Shown piece after piece: positions 17,300 through 30,433 of a stretch of DNA of 64,000 nucleotides. The stretch is from Moringa oleifera. Lineage: Eukaryota > Streptophyta > Magnoliopsida > Brassicales > Moringaceae. Location: the NCBI GenBank assembly GCA_021397835.1, contig JAJFZO010000645.1, positions 1,922,001 to 1,986,000 of the forward strand, given 5' to 3'. A program made the translations under genes and the position numbers. The notes beneath the pieces are model-generated. The model searched no databases. It was given only the letters and a program-made list of their open reading frames with translations, and was not told the origin of the DNA. Within the stretch, counting starts at the first letter, position 1. The number at the start of each line of letters is the position of its first letter.

Positions 17300-17760
17300 A
17301 ACTTTAATTCTGTAATTCAAGGAGAATAGGCGAATTAGTATCTTGTGAAAAATGATATCACCATATTTTAGAAAAATTTCAATTGATTGGCATAAAAAAT
17401 GGAAGTCAAATGATTTTAATGAATGTTAGATGGAAAATCAACAAAAATGTAAAAATATAGAAAAATTTCGACATTGCTAGCTGCAAATTTAATAAATTTT
17501 CTGTTTTAACTATCATCTATATTTTATTATATAAGAATAAAAATTACATATTACATTAGCCAATAAAACTCAGAAATTGTAAATAATTTTAGGGATTTAT
17601 TATCTATTATCTAAGAAGAAAAATTTCCTTGGTGGTCTCATCCTGCGGCTACAAAACTTTCACACTTCGCAAATATAATTCGCTTTGTGATCGACCTGCT
17701 CAACTTTTCCTGTTCAGTCGAGTTTTCCCTTCTCTAAGTGGATCCTGAATTTGATTGGCA
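17300..17760. other. Spacer and SPCS1 5' UTR exon
   Basis: After the U4 3' box there are about 330 bp of AT-rich DNA. From about 17640 the composition changes to a mixed 5' UTR-like sequence that ends at a GTAAGT donor at 17761. I infer this is the noncoding first exon of SPCS1. Confidence 0.55.
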
Positions 17761-18077
17761 GTAAGTTCAACTTGTATCTTGTACTTCGTTTTCTTTTCTT
17801 TTTACGTGCAAAATTAGGTGTATGATTTCATCACTTCGAGAAATCGAATCAAATCTCGTATCGTCTTACAATCTTAATCAATTCGCATTTCCTACCGCTG
17901 CGAAGTCGTTGTGTAGTTTCCTGAAATCTGAAAGGAACGAGTCAACTCGATTTGTATTATTTTTGCGATCTTTTTATGTTCTCATGGAGACTTCAAATCT
18001 TGAATTTCAGGTCACGATTTTGGGGGTTCTTATTCTGGGTTAGGGTTTAACAGTTCGCTTCAATTTTTGTTGTAGAT

Positions 18078-18353
18078 ATGGATTGGCAAGGGCAAAAACT
18101 CGCGGAGCAGCTGATGCAGATTTTGCTCTTGGTGTTCGGTGTTGTCGCTTTTGCTGCGGGTTACATAATGGGATCGTTTCAGACAATGATGATGATATAC
18201 GCCGGTGGCGTAGTCCTCACCACGCTGATCACTGTACCGAATTGGCCTTTCTTCAATCGCCACCCGCTGAAGTGGTTGGATCCAATCGAAGCTGAGAATA
18301 ACCCTAAGCCCCAACGCCCCGTCATTTCGAAGAAAAAAACCTCTAAGAAATAG
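18078..18353 (+). CDS. SPCS1: Signal peptidase complex subunit 1 (SPC12)
   Basis: This single coding exon gives 91 residues starting MDWQGQKLAEQLMQ, followed by two hydrophobic segments (about residues 14-33 and 36-52), then FFNRHPLKWLDP and a lysine-rich C-terminus. This is the full pattern of the 12-kDa subunit of the signal peptidase complex, an ER membrane protein that helps select substrates for signal peptide cleavage. The ATG is three bases downstream of an acceptor (TTGTAG, 18071-18075). With the donor at 17761 this gives a 5' UTR intron of about 314 bp, a common arrangement in plant housekeeping genes. It is about 800 bp downstream of U4 on the same strand but with its own leader. 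The coding region is intact. Confidence 0.93.
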   Translation: MDWQGQKLAEQLMQILLLVFGVVAFAAGYIMGSFQTMMMIYAGGVVLTTLITVPNWPFFNRHPLKWLDPIEAENNPKPQRPVISKKKTSKK

Positions 18354-19098
18354 GTAGATTTTCACTGATCTTAATGTTAGCATGCTTGCTAAATTATGAT
18401 CAGTGCACTTTGAATGTGCCAATGATTTCTTTACTTTGGATGGATACTAGAGTGTACTGACATTCCCTAACATTTGAACTTCGTAAACAAGTATTTAAGG
18501 GAAATTTCTGGGTTTTGATCAGGTTTCTTTATGTTATTGTCTAACTATTGCTTCCCACTTAACTTATGGGAAGAGCAACCTTTCTATAATATTATTACAA
18601 TGAAAACTAGGCCAAATTGAAATTCTTGTTGTTTCTAGAGGTTTAGCTCTAAAACATCAAGAGAGATCGGTCTGCTGTTAAAGATTTTTTTTGTTTATTA
18701 AGTCTGTAAACTAATGAGATAAAGCATTAGTAATAGGAATTGATTTCTTTATTCTTTGATTGAGACATGAGACGGTTAATGGTGCGGATTTAGTTTGCAA
18801 TTCGTAAAATGAGTTAACTTTTTGGAAGTATTGTTGATCGAGATATGCATATGATTAATGGTTTATCAATCCAGAACTTGGAGAATATCCCATTCAAGTT
18901 ATTAAGCTTATCTAATTTAGCACGAGTGGTACAGTGTTCCTTTAACGAATCCATCCATGCAGACCTTTAAGTACACCAAGAGTGGGATTGGTGGATGTTC
19001 ACGTATATTTACTGTGATTTATAGGTGTTTTAACAATTTGGTTGGGCCTGAACTCTGATTTGGATGATAGATGCAGAGATTGATGTAGAGGCTGTTTA
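18354..19098. other. SPCS1 3' UTR and spacer
   Basis: Downstream of the SPCS1 stop. The first few hundred bases are plausible 3' UTR; beyond that I see no coding signal or known repeat. Confidence 0.5.
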
Positions 19099-19722
19099 TT
19101 ATGGTTGAAACAGACCATGTGGTTTAAGGCATGTTTGAACATTATAGATTCACCTAAAGGCATGTGGTCTGTCTAACCTTGGTGATTTTGGATTATGTAT
19201 TTCCCATTATTCACCTTTTTTTGCAATGAATTTTTGGTAGTTACTTGAGTGCCCTTGGTACAAATTGTTTCTTCTTGGAGCAGTCATTCCCTTGACAGGT
19301 ACACAGCAAACTTCTTTATGCTAATAGAAGACTGGATGTGAATGTTTTCATGATCTGCTGCTTTTGGACATAGCAGTTTTGTATATGTTCTTTATCTTAA
19401 CAGGCACGTATTATGGTTGAAATAGACCATGTGGATTATGGCAACTTTGAACATTGTAGATTCCTAAAGGCGCTTGCTCTGCCTAACCTTGATGATTTTG
19501 GATTAGGTATTCCCTCATCGTTCATCATTTCTTTTTGCCAGAAATTGATTGTTGGTTACTTGAGTGCCTTTGTTACAAATTGTTTATCCTTAGAGCTGTC
19601 ATTCCATTGATAGGTGCATAGCGAATTTCTTTCTGCTAATGGAAGACTGGATGTGAAAGTTTCCATGATCTACTGCTTTTGGAAATGGCAGTTTGGTAGG
19701 TGGTCTTTATCTTAATGGGCAC
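19099..19722. repeat. Two-copy 312-bp tandem duplication
   Basis: The sequence starting TTATGGTTGAAA at 19099 is repeated from 19411 with an offset of 312 bp. Both copies share CCATGTGG, CTAACCTT, GATTTTGGATTA, GTTACTTGAGTGCC, AAGACTGGATGTGAA and TCTTTATCTTAA, with roughly 10 percent visible differences. The function is unknown; it lies between the convergent SPCS1 and RsgA genes. Confidence 0.85.
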
Positions 19723-19838
19723 GTATTAGGACAAATTGATAAAAAAACTAAAAAAGTTGAGTAAGATTACTACTTTACAACTTGATAACTACTCTGGCGA
19801 AATCTATTTCCTTTCAGTTATGCTTTTTTTTTTTTTTT

Positions 19839-19845
19839 GGGGGGT

Positions 19846-19909
<64 letters not shown>
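19839..19909. repeat. Poly-G homopolymer (64 G plus 6 G)
   Basis: A run of 15 T (19824-19838) is followed by six G, one T and then 64 uninterrupted G up to 19909. No other G run in the window approaches this. It may be a real G-quadruplex-forming tract, or a sequencing or assembly artefact; sequence alone cannot decide. Confidence 0.95.
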
Positions 19910-19910
<1 letters not shown>

Positions 19911-20925
19911 GGTGTGGTTGGTATGTGGGTTTGATTTACATGGAATATGTCCTAGTTGGCTCATGATTATGAATGTTGGCTTCTGAAAATAGGCCTAAGT
20001 GAAGTAACAATGCAGACCTTTGCTGCTGTTTAGCAATTCTTCTTTTTGGTCCATTATGTTAATTGTCCAATTGGAAAGCTGTTGAATTCCTGCCTCTTGT
20101 TAATACTGCTGGTTGGTGCAACAGTTTTATGTACATCCAGTTGTGTACATATTATAAAATGCAGCATTATTTATTCGGTGCTATCAAGGGCAATATTATA
20201 TCAAGCAGTGGACAAGGGCCTGAAATGAGTTCACAGGTATGATGGTGCTGTTGTGGTCAATGCTTAACCTAGTTGTGGTATGGATTAAACTGTGAGTAAC
20301 ACCTGTGTTTCTGTAACCTGGTAACCTCAACAGGGCAAAGGTAATGGATGGGTTGGGTAGACCATCTGTAACAATGTTTTCTGACATACATGAAACTGGG
20401 AACCTTGTGCTCTTGATTTTCCATGGTTGATAGGTTGAATATTTAACAGTACCAGGTGCCTTGGTACAATTTGAAAACCGCAGGGTCAATGTGTACAGCA
20501 AGCAAACAGGGGTTTTTTGCGCAAAGCTGGGTTTCCAGGAAATTATAAGGCAACTTTAATTGCAGACTATCTTTGTAAAGGTAATGATATCACACAAAAA
20601 TCCGTCCCTGCATCGTTAACCAACTGAAATATTTGTGAGTTTTCTTTTCCGCCGTCAGTATCTAGAATTGGGTATGCTTGTTGGACATCAGATTTTGAAG
20701 TTACTTGATATTAGGTAAGCTCCCTCCTACATGGCAAATCCCAAAGGGAACAAAATACAAGAACATCAACTTGATGGGAACTCAGATTACTATCACCTTA
20801 CAAGTGAAACCACAGATCTTGTATCTGTACCAGTCATGTTTTGGTTCAAACTTTTACAACAAAAGAGGGTCAAGGCAGTATAGTAGTATTTATTTACATT
20901 GTATGACACCAGGTGAATTAAGTTG
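19910..20925. other. Spacer and RsgA 3' UTR
   Basis: About 1 kb between the poly-G tract and the minus-strand RsgA stop codon. The part next to 20926 should be RsgA 3' UTR. The rest has mixed composition and no open frame that resembles a protein I know. Confidence 0.5.
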
Positions 20926-23900
20926 CTAGTGATTTTCATTCCTAATTGCTGAAAGAATGGGATCATTCTCCAAGTCCAAGTTGTCGTCATCATCCAGCTC
21001 ATCTAACTCAGCTAGGATTGACTGGTTTGTCCTCTTGCGAGACTGTCTCCTATGCTTCTTAAGCTCCAGTCGAGGTTCTCCTTGCTGGACACCCATATCT
21101 CCCATTTTGTACCTACCAAGTAAATGAAATTGGGTTTCATTTAGGAGTAGAAATACTTAGGTAAAGTTAAATTGAAGCACATATATGTAAATCTTCTAAG
21201 ACAACGGAAAATTTAGAGATGAATAGGCAAACAACCTGTTACACCCTTGCCTAAAAAAATTCACAGACAAGAGAGCAATTCCAGGTAAGTTCTGATTCAT
21301 AGATTCAATCTATGGTGAACAAGGCCAAGTATTTTAAACAGAAAAGCAATTCAAGGTGAATTCTGATGCAGCTATTGGGTGACTTTCCATGATTTATGTC
21401 ATATATGCGTCATTCTACTTTTACAGATGGATGACAAAATTATGGAAGACAACCAACAAGCATCCACATTGGCAGCCTCAAGTTCAACATTTGGCTGTCC
21501 ACAAGAAATGACCAAGAAAAAATGAAATGTACACTAGCTGCATGATCCGGGAAGATTCAAATAATATTTTCTCTTTACATCAATAAATAGACCTATTAAT
21601 TTGTTAAAGAATGGACATTGCAAAGGCATCTTTGTAATTAGAGTGAAGTTACATCAACATGAATATCACCCAAATTACAGTCAATGTTTTGCAACTAACT
21701 CTTTATTCACATGTATGCATTAGAAATATTCAGCTTCTTTCAAGTGCAGATTCACTCATTAATGCTACATACCTTACATCACCCTCTCTTTTGGTTCCGT
21801 ATGTCCTCAACTGAAATTCCTCTCTGATTCTTATCTCATCAACAAGTTGAAAATAGTAAGGGTATCTTTCCCAGTCTCCTTTCACAATGCACCCTGGCTC
21901 ACCAAGATGCAAGCAATCACTGAATGCGCACTTGGCAGGGTCATTAGCTTTGACCATTTTTCGTATCTGAAGAAAGAAAAGAAAAAGATCATTTTATACA
22001 AATAAGAGTCATTGCATGCTGCAGACGATCAAGTGAGATGACCCAAACGAAATTCATGATGCCACAGTCATGAAAACAAAACCAGAGACCTCAGGAAAAG
22101 TCTGGGCAAGAGACTGCTTTGTCACTTTCATTAAACTAGGCTGGTTAAAGCCAGGAGTATCGGCAAGATAACCCCCTCCCGAGAGGGGTAGCAGACAAAC
22201 ATTACGAGTAGTATGCTTCCCTCTGCCACTTCTTGTTGAAACTTCCCCAACTCGCTGGTCCTCAAACCACTTGCTGCCTAGAATCTGTGAACAATAATAG
22301 TGAGAAGGATCAGGTGAACACCCACCACAAACAACAGAAGGTGAAATTAGATAAGATAAAAACAGAACCCACAGGCTCAAACCAATTATCTCCCTCTACA
22401 GTACCCGAAAAGCAGTGGTTGCTTCTCAGAGCATTAATTAAGCTAGATTTCCCCACTCCACTTGGACCCACAATCACAGTAGTTTGATCTCTCAAATAAA
22501 AGGCAAGGGAATCAAGTCCATCTTTTGTTTCAACACTGCAAAACAATGGTTCATAGCCCCAGCTGCGTAACCTAGCTGTCCATGAAACAAGTGTCTGCAC
22601 ATGCCATTAAAACCATAAGAATTATAAGCACTGGAAATGTAAACATATTACATTCATTGTCCCATAAACATAAAAGGATAACAAATAGCATCCATATGCA
22701 AGAACAAATGACATCATCGAGCTCATAAGCAAAAGCAAAATGAAGGACACAAATATAGATTCAATCACCAGTTCTGGCACTTCTGCCACTAGAAATGAGC
22801 ATAAACAAGATTGCAAATCAAATTGCATACTCGCAGGAATCAAAACAAATTTATATTGAAGTACCAATTACAGCACTAACTCACATATTTATCGCTGCAG
22901 GTGCCATTAGCATCAACTTACCTCTACAAAATGATTCATCATTAGTAAAAGGAGAGCTGGAAAGGATAGCTAAAAGCTAAGTTATCAAAACAGACATGGT
23001 AGCATTTCCATCCCATTTTAATCTTCAATCACAATTGATACAACATTGTTATCAGTATGTCCAGGATAATAAGTATGTTTTCTGCATCCACAATTCTGCT
23101 ACCTGATTCCACAGAGTTGCCTCAGTGATTTGGGCATATGGGATAAGGAGAAGAGCCTCCGTTTGATTTCATTTTGCAACAGTTAAATTTTATAGAGGGC
23201 TACAAACTTGGGTTTACCATACAAGAATGGATACACAAAGGAGTTGATACACCAAATGAGCTGTATTGAGTGAATTCTAGGTATTAAAAGAAATTCGGGT
23301 ACCCTGACCACTCGCAATCACTCATATCCACCAACAAGCATGGCTTGAAGAAATGGTCCCCAAATGATACAGGGAATCAAACTTCTAAAGGAAAATTTTT
23401 TTAACAAAAATTGCAAAGAAAATCGTAGTATGGAAGTTACAACTTGTTACCTGTTCATCAACAAGCTCCGATTTGTTCAAGGCAAGCGTGAGGGGGATGC
23501 CGGTGGACTCAGCCTCGACCAGGAACCTGGTGAGCGTCACTGGCTCGATCTTTGGCTGGTCCATGGAGAACAGCACCAGCAGGTGATCAACATTCGCCAC
23601 AGGAGGATCGAGGATCTCCGTTCTCCTTTGGAACACATTCTCGATCATTCCCCTCCGATCCACCCAATCAATCGAACCCACCAACACTCTGTCCCCAACC
23701 AGCACTCTCCTCTTTATCTTCTTTAGCACTGCCCTCACCACGCACAGCAACTCCACTCCGGTTCTCGTCGACGGCTCATCCTCCTGGACAATGACGCGCA
23801 TGAAGTTGGCCTGAGCGGCAGCCACCATGCCTATGGCTTCAGACTCCGAGAGGGAGGGCCTGTCCTGCGGCGAGAGGACCGGGGCCAGGCAGGAGTACTC

Positions 23901-24092
23901 CTTGAAGATTTGTTTAGCTCTAAGGATGTTCTTATTGGGTTGGGCTTTTCTCGATACACTGTCGGGGTTCCGGTGTTTGGCTGCATAGACAGGGAGGTGG
24001 CTGCGGCAGTGGAGATGAAAAGGCGCGACATGGCGGAGGAAGTTGGAGAGAGCAGTGGGTGTCCTGTGGCGGAAGAGAGAAATTGAAGCCAT
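20926..24092 (-). CDS. RSGA: Small ribosomal subunit biogenesis GTPase RsgA (YjeQ family), organellar
   Basis: Five minus-strand exons: 24092-23451, 22594-22373, 22284-22090, 21966-21773 and 21112-20926. They encode 479 residues with clean GT-AG borders. The order of GTPase motifs is circularly permuted, the hallmark of the family: NKSE (G4, residues 206-209), then GPSGVGKS (G1, 257-264), then DTPG (G3, 330-333). An OB-fold-like region precedes them (about 90-190). The zinc site follows, with C366, C371, H373 and C379. The C-terminus is long, basic then acidic (KKHRRQSRKR, then DELDDDD). The N-terminus is rich in Ser, Arg and His, as in an organelle transit peptide. In bacteria RsgA helps mature the 30S subunit; the plant copy most likely serves chloroplast or mitochondrial ribosomes. 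Exon 1 is much richer in GC than its surroundings. The gene looks intact. Confidence 0.92.
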
Positions 24093-24370
24093 CGAATATC
24101 TCGAGAGAAATTTGAACTGCTTGGGGATTTAGATTTAGGAATTGAAGAAGTTGGAGAAGCAGTTTCCCTTTGTCAGTGAGAGGCAGAGTGAAGATGAGTC
24201 ATAGTAGCAGGCTGGCGTTTATCCATTTTCTGTTTTATGCTTTCTACGATTGGCATCGGCACTTAGTCACAGCAGCTCGAAGACTGAGAGCTCAAAACGA
24301 CAGCGTTCCAATTTGTCGGGTGAAAATAGAAATGTGGCAGAATATATTTTCCAAATCCATTGAAATAGGA
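24093..24370. other. RsgA upstream region
   Basis: About 280 bp of mixed composition upstream of the RsgA start codon, probably its 5' UTR and promoter. I see no strong TATA box or other named element. Confidence 0.45.
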
Positions 24371-24379
24371 TTTTTTTAA

Positions 24380-25490
24380 TTAAAAAAATTAAAATTTTTT
24401 TAATATTTATTTTATATTATCAATCAAACATTTATATTTAATAGTTAATAAATTAAATTTTAATATATTAATTTAATTTAATTTAAATTTTATTAAAAAA
24501 ATTAAAAATTAAAAATATTTAAATTAAAAATTTTATATAAAAAATTTTAACTTAAAATTTTTTATTGATGTAAAAAAAATATTAAATTTATCATCATAGA
24601 AAAATTTTATAATTTTTTAAGTACTCAAAATATATATTTTTAAAATTTATAATATAATTTTTTTTTAAAAAATAACATAATTACTCAAAAAATTATGAAA
24701 GTTTTTGAAACAGAAATTTGAATATTTTGTAAAAGATTTTTAATTTATATATTTTTAATTTTAAAATTTTTAACAAAGTTCAATTTAAACTAAATTAATA
24801 TAAAAAAGTTCGATTTATCACTTTTTAAACATAAAAGTATGGCCAGTAATATACGATAAATATAAAAATTTTATAGAACTTTTGTATTTTAAAAAAGTGT
24901 AATTTTATTTTTAATATATAATTTATTATAATTTTTTTAAAATAAATATTTTATAAAATTTTGATGTTTATCGTATGTTATTGATCAAAATTTTATATTT
25001 AAAAAAATAATAAATCAAAGCTTTATTTTTCAATTTTGTTCAACCTAGACTTTAACTCGAACGACTATAAAAATTTAAATGTATTTCTACTGTTGAAATA
25101 ATTTAAAAGTAATTCAAATAAATTATTCATTCTACTTTATTTTCGCTTCTCAAATTTGAATAATTTTTGATGTAAAATTTATTTTTTATGAATTGTTAAA
25201 ATTTTTAATATTATAAATTATATATATAGTATTCAAAAAATTTTGAAAATTTTTGTAATGGTAACTTGAATATGTTTTTACATACGTGAAAAATTTCAAG
25301 TCAAAATTTATTGTATAAAATCTTTAATTTAAATATCTTTAATTTTAAATTTTTTTAACAAAATTCAATTTATACCAAATTGATATATCAAAGTTTGATT
25401 TGTCACTTTTTAAATATAAAGATTTGATTGATTAAGCACGTGAAAAATTAAAAAATAAAAATATTATAAAATTATGAAATTTATTAATAC
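24380..25490. other. AT-rich spacer
   Basis: About 1.1 kb of extreme AT content with poly-A and poly-T runs. Some phrases such as AAAATTTTTAA recur with loose inverted symmetry, but I could not define a transposon with clear ends. Confidence 0.5.
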
Positions 25491-25758
25491 AACTCTGTTT
25501 ACTTTGCTTAACTCACTCGAGTTGGCATCTTTATCACCAAAGTTGACACTTTAGAATCAACCGAAGTGAGTTGTATAGTCAAGATTGAAGAAGAAGCAAG
25601 TCTACCTCAAGATTATCAAAGGATTAACTCGTGTTCCAATGTAGTTGAAAAATTATGTGATTTAAAAAAACCACTCAAGCTAGAATTTTATTATTGAAAT
25701 TTGTTACTTTTCTTGTTATAATTTCTTTTTATTAGAGTAGTTTAGACCATTCGATACG

Positions 25759-26120
25759 TGAAGATAGAAGATCTCAGTGTATTAGTTATTAGTGTTTTTT
25801 TTTTTTTTTTGGTTTGAAAAAGATGGTTACTACTTAGTCTTTTTAGAGGCCTTATGTAATGTATTTATAAGTAGAATAAAGACTACAAGTGTTCTATACT
25901 ATGTATTAAACTATCTTTGACTTTGTATTTACAATACTTAAAATAATCAATCACGTGACATCTTCATTCGTTGGGCTTGCATGAAGTGCGTTGAGTTTTT
26001 CCATTATAATTGGGCCTTTCCTACAATGTGGATTCCTTGTCATGGGCTTGGGTTGGGCTCATAAACCTTAGCCCATTTTCTTAACAGAACATGGTGGGTG
26101 ATCCGAGCCCATATCCAACA
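25759..26120 (-). repeat. Lower LTR (3' LTR) of the copia element
   Basis: Starts TG and ends CA. It shares long stretches with 30434-30777, for example GACTTTGTATTTACAAT, GTGGATTCCTTGTCATGGGC and TTGGGCTTG. Confidence 0.85.
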
Positions 26121-29107
26121 TTCCTCCTCAAACTAAGGGAAGAATCTCTGACTCGAAATGTGCACTAAAATTGATAACATGGAATCTATGAGAGAGGTTT
26201 AGTTAGAGCATTAACGATCTCCTCTAACGATGGGATGTCGTTGAGCTTGCATGCGACATGGTCCTTGACAAAGTGAATGTTGACTTCGATGTGTTTTGTT
26301 TGAGCATAGTACATGGGGTTGGTGACGAGGGCAACAACACCTTGATTGTTACACTAAAGAGTCGCTTGATGATTAGGTAAGATTTTTAATTTCATGGATT
26401 AGAGATTTGACCCAAGTTAGCTTTATGATAGCATGAGTTGGGCTCGGTATTCTAATTCTATGCTAGATCTAGCAACTACCATTTGTTTCTTTGAGCTCAA
26501 TGAAATTAAGTTGATAATAAGATAGATACAATGTCTATTGATCGATCGTCAATCATTAGGGCAACGAGCCCAGTTGGCATCGTAGAAGGCAATGAGTTAG
26601 AAAGTAAAGGTGGATTGAAAAAAAAAGAGGCTAAAATTGGTGGTCCCTCGAAGGTATCCGAGTAAGTGTTTACATGCTTGCTAGTGGGTGGTAGTTGGGG
26701 AGTGTAAGAATTGGCTTAGTTTGTTTAGAGCAAAAGAGATGTCAAGATGGGTCAAAGTGAGATACTATAAGGAACCAAGCAGTTGACAGTATTGAGTTAA
26801 GTAATTAGATAGTGGAAAACTAAAATGTAAGGAGAGATGAGAGCCAATGAAGATTGAAGTAGAGCAACGCTTTGAGAGATAAAGGTTATGAGACTCTAGA
26901 AGGTTTTAAACGTATTTAAACTAAGTGAGAAATAGACCTTGAGGAAAATGATAGACTTAGATGCCTAAGAAGTAATATAAAGAGCCAAGGTTTATGAGAG
27001 CATACTTATGATTTAGTTGTGAGATGAATTGCTGAATAAGTTTAGGGTTGTTAGTAGTAACTAGAATATCAAAATATAAGAGGACATAAATGTAGTGGTC
27101 ACTTGAGAGGAAAAAGAAGAGAAAGCTGTTTACCTTAGAATTTAGGAAACCACAATTAGATAAATGACTTTTGGTGCAATTAAACTAGGCTTAAGGTGCT
27201 TGCTTGAGGCCATAGAGCGCTTTGTGAAGTTTGCACACATAATGAGGGTGAAGAAGATTAATGAACCTAGTAGATTAAGTCATGTACACTATTTCTTGAA
27301 GATAACCATTGAGAAAGGATTATGCATATCCAATTGTTGGACATCCCAGCCTTTGGAGATTATTTCCAAGAGTAAAATTTGAATGGTACATGGCTTGATG
27401 ATAGGGATGAAAGTTTGAGCAAAGTCAATGCCTGATAATTGCTGAAATCTCTTTGCAATTGGTCTGACCTTATGTCTCCCTAATATGTCATTAGAATGAT
27501 ATTTAACTTTGAAGATTCATTTGTTATTAATTGCCTTTTGGTTTGGTAAAGAATGCACAAACTCTCATGTTTTGTTTTGTGGGAGGACTTGGAATTCAGC
27601 CTGCATGGATGTTTTTCATATTGGATTGGCAAGGGCAGCAATGATGGAGTTGGGTAGAGGCTATGGAGTTATAACAAAGGTAAGAAAGATTTTTGGTTTA
27701 AAAATCCGTGCTTTGGCTTATATAACATAGGATGATCTATAGGAAAATTAGTGGTCGGTGGTATAATGGTAGAGTGTGGAGGTGAAGAGGATGAGGAAAT
27801 GATAGATAAGGTGGGGTGTTTTTAAGATTGAAAAGAAGATGAATGAGAGTGGGTGAATAAGTAGGTAATGCAGTATGGGTTGTGGGAGAGTGAGGTGTTG
27901 TTACTAAAGGAATCACACAAAGAAATTGTCGCTAAACACCACTATTATCATTGTCTCTATTAAGTTCAAGATGGAAGCATGATTAAATAGAAACAAATTT
28001 CAAAAAAAAAGATGAAGTGGGAGAAAAAGGAAGGTGTTTGGAAAACAGGGTGTGAAATGGAAATTCTAACTCATTAAAGGTAACATTCTTAGTGATGTAA
28101 AACCATCTAAAAGGATGTAAGCATTTATATCCTTTATGAGAAGGACTATTTGAGGAATAAACATTTGATTAATATGAGCTTTATTTTATGTTGGTTATAA
28201 GTTCGAAGATATGGGTAATAAGAGTAACTAAATGTTTTTTCCAAAGAAAATTATAGTTAGGTTTTTGGTTAAAAAGTACCTCTAAAGGGGATTTACTAGA
28301 AAGAGTAGGAGTAGTTAGTCCATTAATGAGGTACACAGCTGTCCAGAATGGTTCCTACCAAAAATATAAAGGTAATAATGCCTAATCAAGTAGTGTGACT
28401 CCTAACTCAGTGTATATTTGCATTTTTTTTAACTTTTCCATTTTTTTGATGGGTGTGTGGGTATGGATGTCTAATTGCTATGCTCACTTAATGGAGAAAT
28501 GGTAAGAGAGATCAATACTCTTCCTCCTAATTACTTTGAATGGTTTTAATTCTAGTGTCTGGGATGTTTTCAATTTGTTTCTTGAAGTATATAGAAGTGG
28601 GCATATAGTTTGTCTTTAAGAAGGTATATCTATGTATACCTAGAGAAGTCATGTATAAAATGGATGTTGTATTTAAAGCGTTCTTTAAATGATACATGAG
28701 ATAGACCTTAAAGATCTGTATAAACTAGTTCCAAAGGTGCACCAGTCTTAATTTCTGAGAGATGAAATAGTAGAATGTGGCTTTTGCCAATAATATATGC
28801 TGAATAAAAAGAAAAGCTTGTATTAACTTTAGAAAAAGTGACATAAAATTTTTTAAGAGTCCTAAGAACTAAGTTTGATGGGTGACCAAGATGCTTATGT
28901 CATAAGTCTACATTTACTGACATAGAATTAGAAAAATAAATGAGAGTGAATTACCTTGACATAACCTAGAGTTGATAGGATAATGGACCATCTTTTTGAT
29001 TTTTGAGCTATTTTTAGAAGAGTTGCTGATGGTGGTAGTGACAATAGTGGAAGTAGTAGGTAAAGGCCATCCTCAGCTTAATAATTCAACAATGTTTTCT
29101 TAGTTAC

Positions 29108-30030
29108 CTAATCTTTCATAAAGCAATGAGAGCCATCAAAAACAATAAAGACTTTGTTATCAAATATAAGTTGAGAAATACTGATAATTTTTTTTAAGAT
29201 TGCAGGTGCTGGCAGAATATTTTTGAGAAGCAAATTGACATTGAGTAAGTAAGTGGGTAAAGTTTCACGACCTATGTGAGAAATGCTAAGGTCTTTACTA
29301 TTACCAATGACCAGCTTCTGTTTGTTAGTGCAATCAGATCTAATGTAGGGATTATCCAACTCTGCAGTAACATAGTTTGAGGCTCCATTGTTTGTATACC
29401 AATCTGAGCTAGTAATGGATTCAATGGCAGCAAGGTAAGCATTTTGATTCACCTAATTTGCATTATTGAGATTATGATTAGAAGTTTGAAAAGATTCTTC
29501 AAATTTGTACTAACAATCATAGGCTTATGGTTTATTTAGTGAGATTTGACAAGTTAGCTTGGCGTTATCTCTTTTTCTTCCTCTTTCATGACCATTTCCT
29601 TTTCCTTTGGTTCAATCACAGTCAAAGATATTGTTATTCCTCCATGAGGTACCATTCTTTTTATTCTTGTTAATTGCTATGTTGGCCATGGGATGAATAT
29701 TGCTCAATGATTCTTGATTGTATTATTCAATCCTTTGTTCATGACTTAGCAGTAAAGTTAGGATTTCTTGTAAGGATAACTTATCTAATCTATACTAAAC
29801 ATTGGTAAACAATGCATCGTAGTCTTTTCTATGCCAATAAGTGGTGTAGTAATGAATTTTAGGTATGATACTGGGTTACTTGTCATTGCTAAGCTGTCAA
29901 CTATGCTATTAAGTTGATTGTAATAAGCTATGACTGATGCTGATCCTTTCTTTGTAGAGGAGAGTATAGACTTCAGCTGCATGGATTTGGACCTCATTTG
30001 GGTTCCAAATAGTCTTTTAATACTAACCAC
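29108..30030 (-). pseudogene. Copia gag and protease-region remnants
   Basis: The 81-residue piece at 30030-29785 carries LKSILSSTKKGSASVIAYYNQL and SIVDSLA, matching the UBN2 gag of plant copia elements. The 114-residue piece at 29452-29108 carries DWYTNNGASNYVT, which resembles the W-x-DSGAS-NH(V/M)T motif that precedes integrase, with the usual DSG changed to NNG. Stops and frameshifts separate the two. Confidence 0.75.
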
Positions 30031-30433
30031 ATTCCATATATAGTGGTGGTTGTTTTGATATGATTGAGTATGTCTAAAGATATTATGGACATTAACCAGC
30101 TTGCCAAGAGTTGGTCTTGCTAGATTTAATCATAAAATGCTAAATTTTTTTCTTCCTTTGTTTTTTCTTCTTCATTTATGGATTAAATGATTGTTGGTGG
30201 ACAACATTTTATGCCCAGTAGGAAACTTTTTATCTTGTGACCTTCGGCTAATGCTAACACTTGGTTTTCTCATATTACGTAGTTCTTTTTGTCTAGCTTA
30301 AAATTGAACTGAAAGTTTAGTGATGCACAAAAGGGAAAGAGATTTTTGGAGCTTTGATTGACATTGACGTTGTTGCTGGTGTTAAAATCACTATGTGAAG
30401 CCATTGCAGTAGATCTTAGTGGCTCTAATACCA

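Noticed and set aside
18060..18422. 120-codon minus-strand frame over SPCS1
   Set aside because: Antisense shadow of the SPCS1 coding exon; no sensible domain.
19736..19966. Glycine-rich open frame
   Set aside because: Produced by the poly-G run; the run itself may be an artefact.
23364..23794. Plus-strand frames over RsgA exon 1
   Set aside because: Antisense shadows of the GC-rich coding exon.
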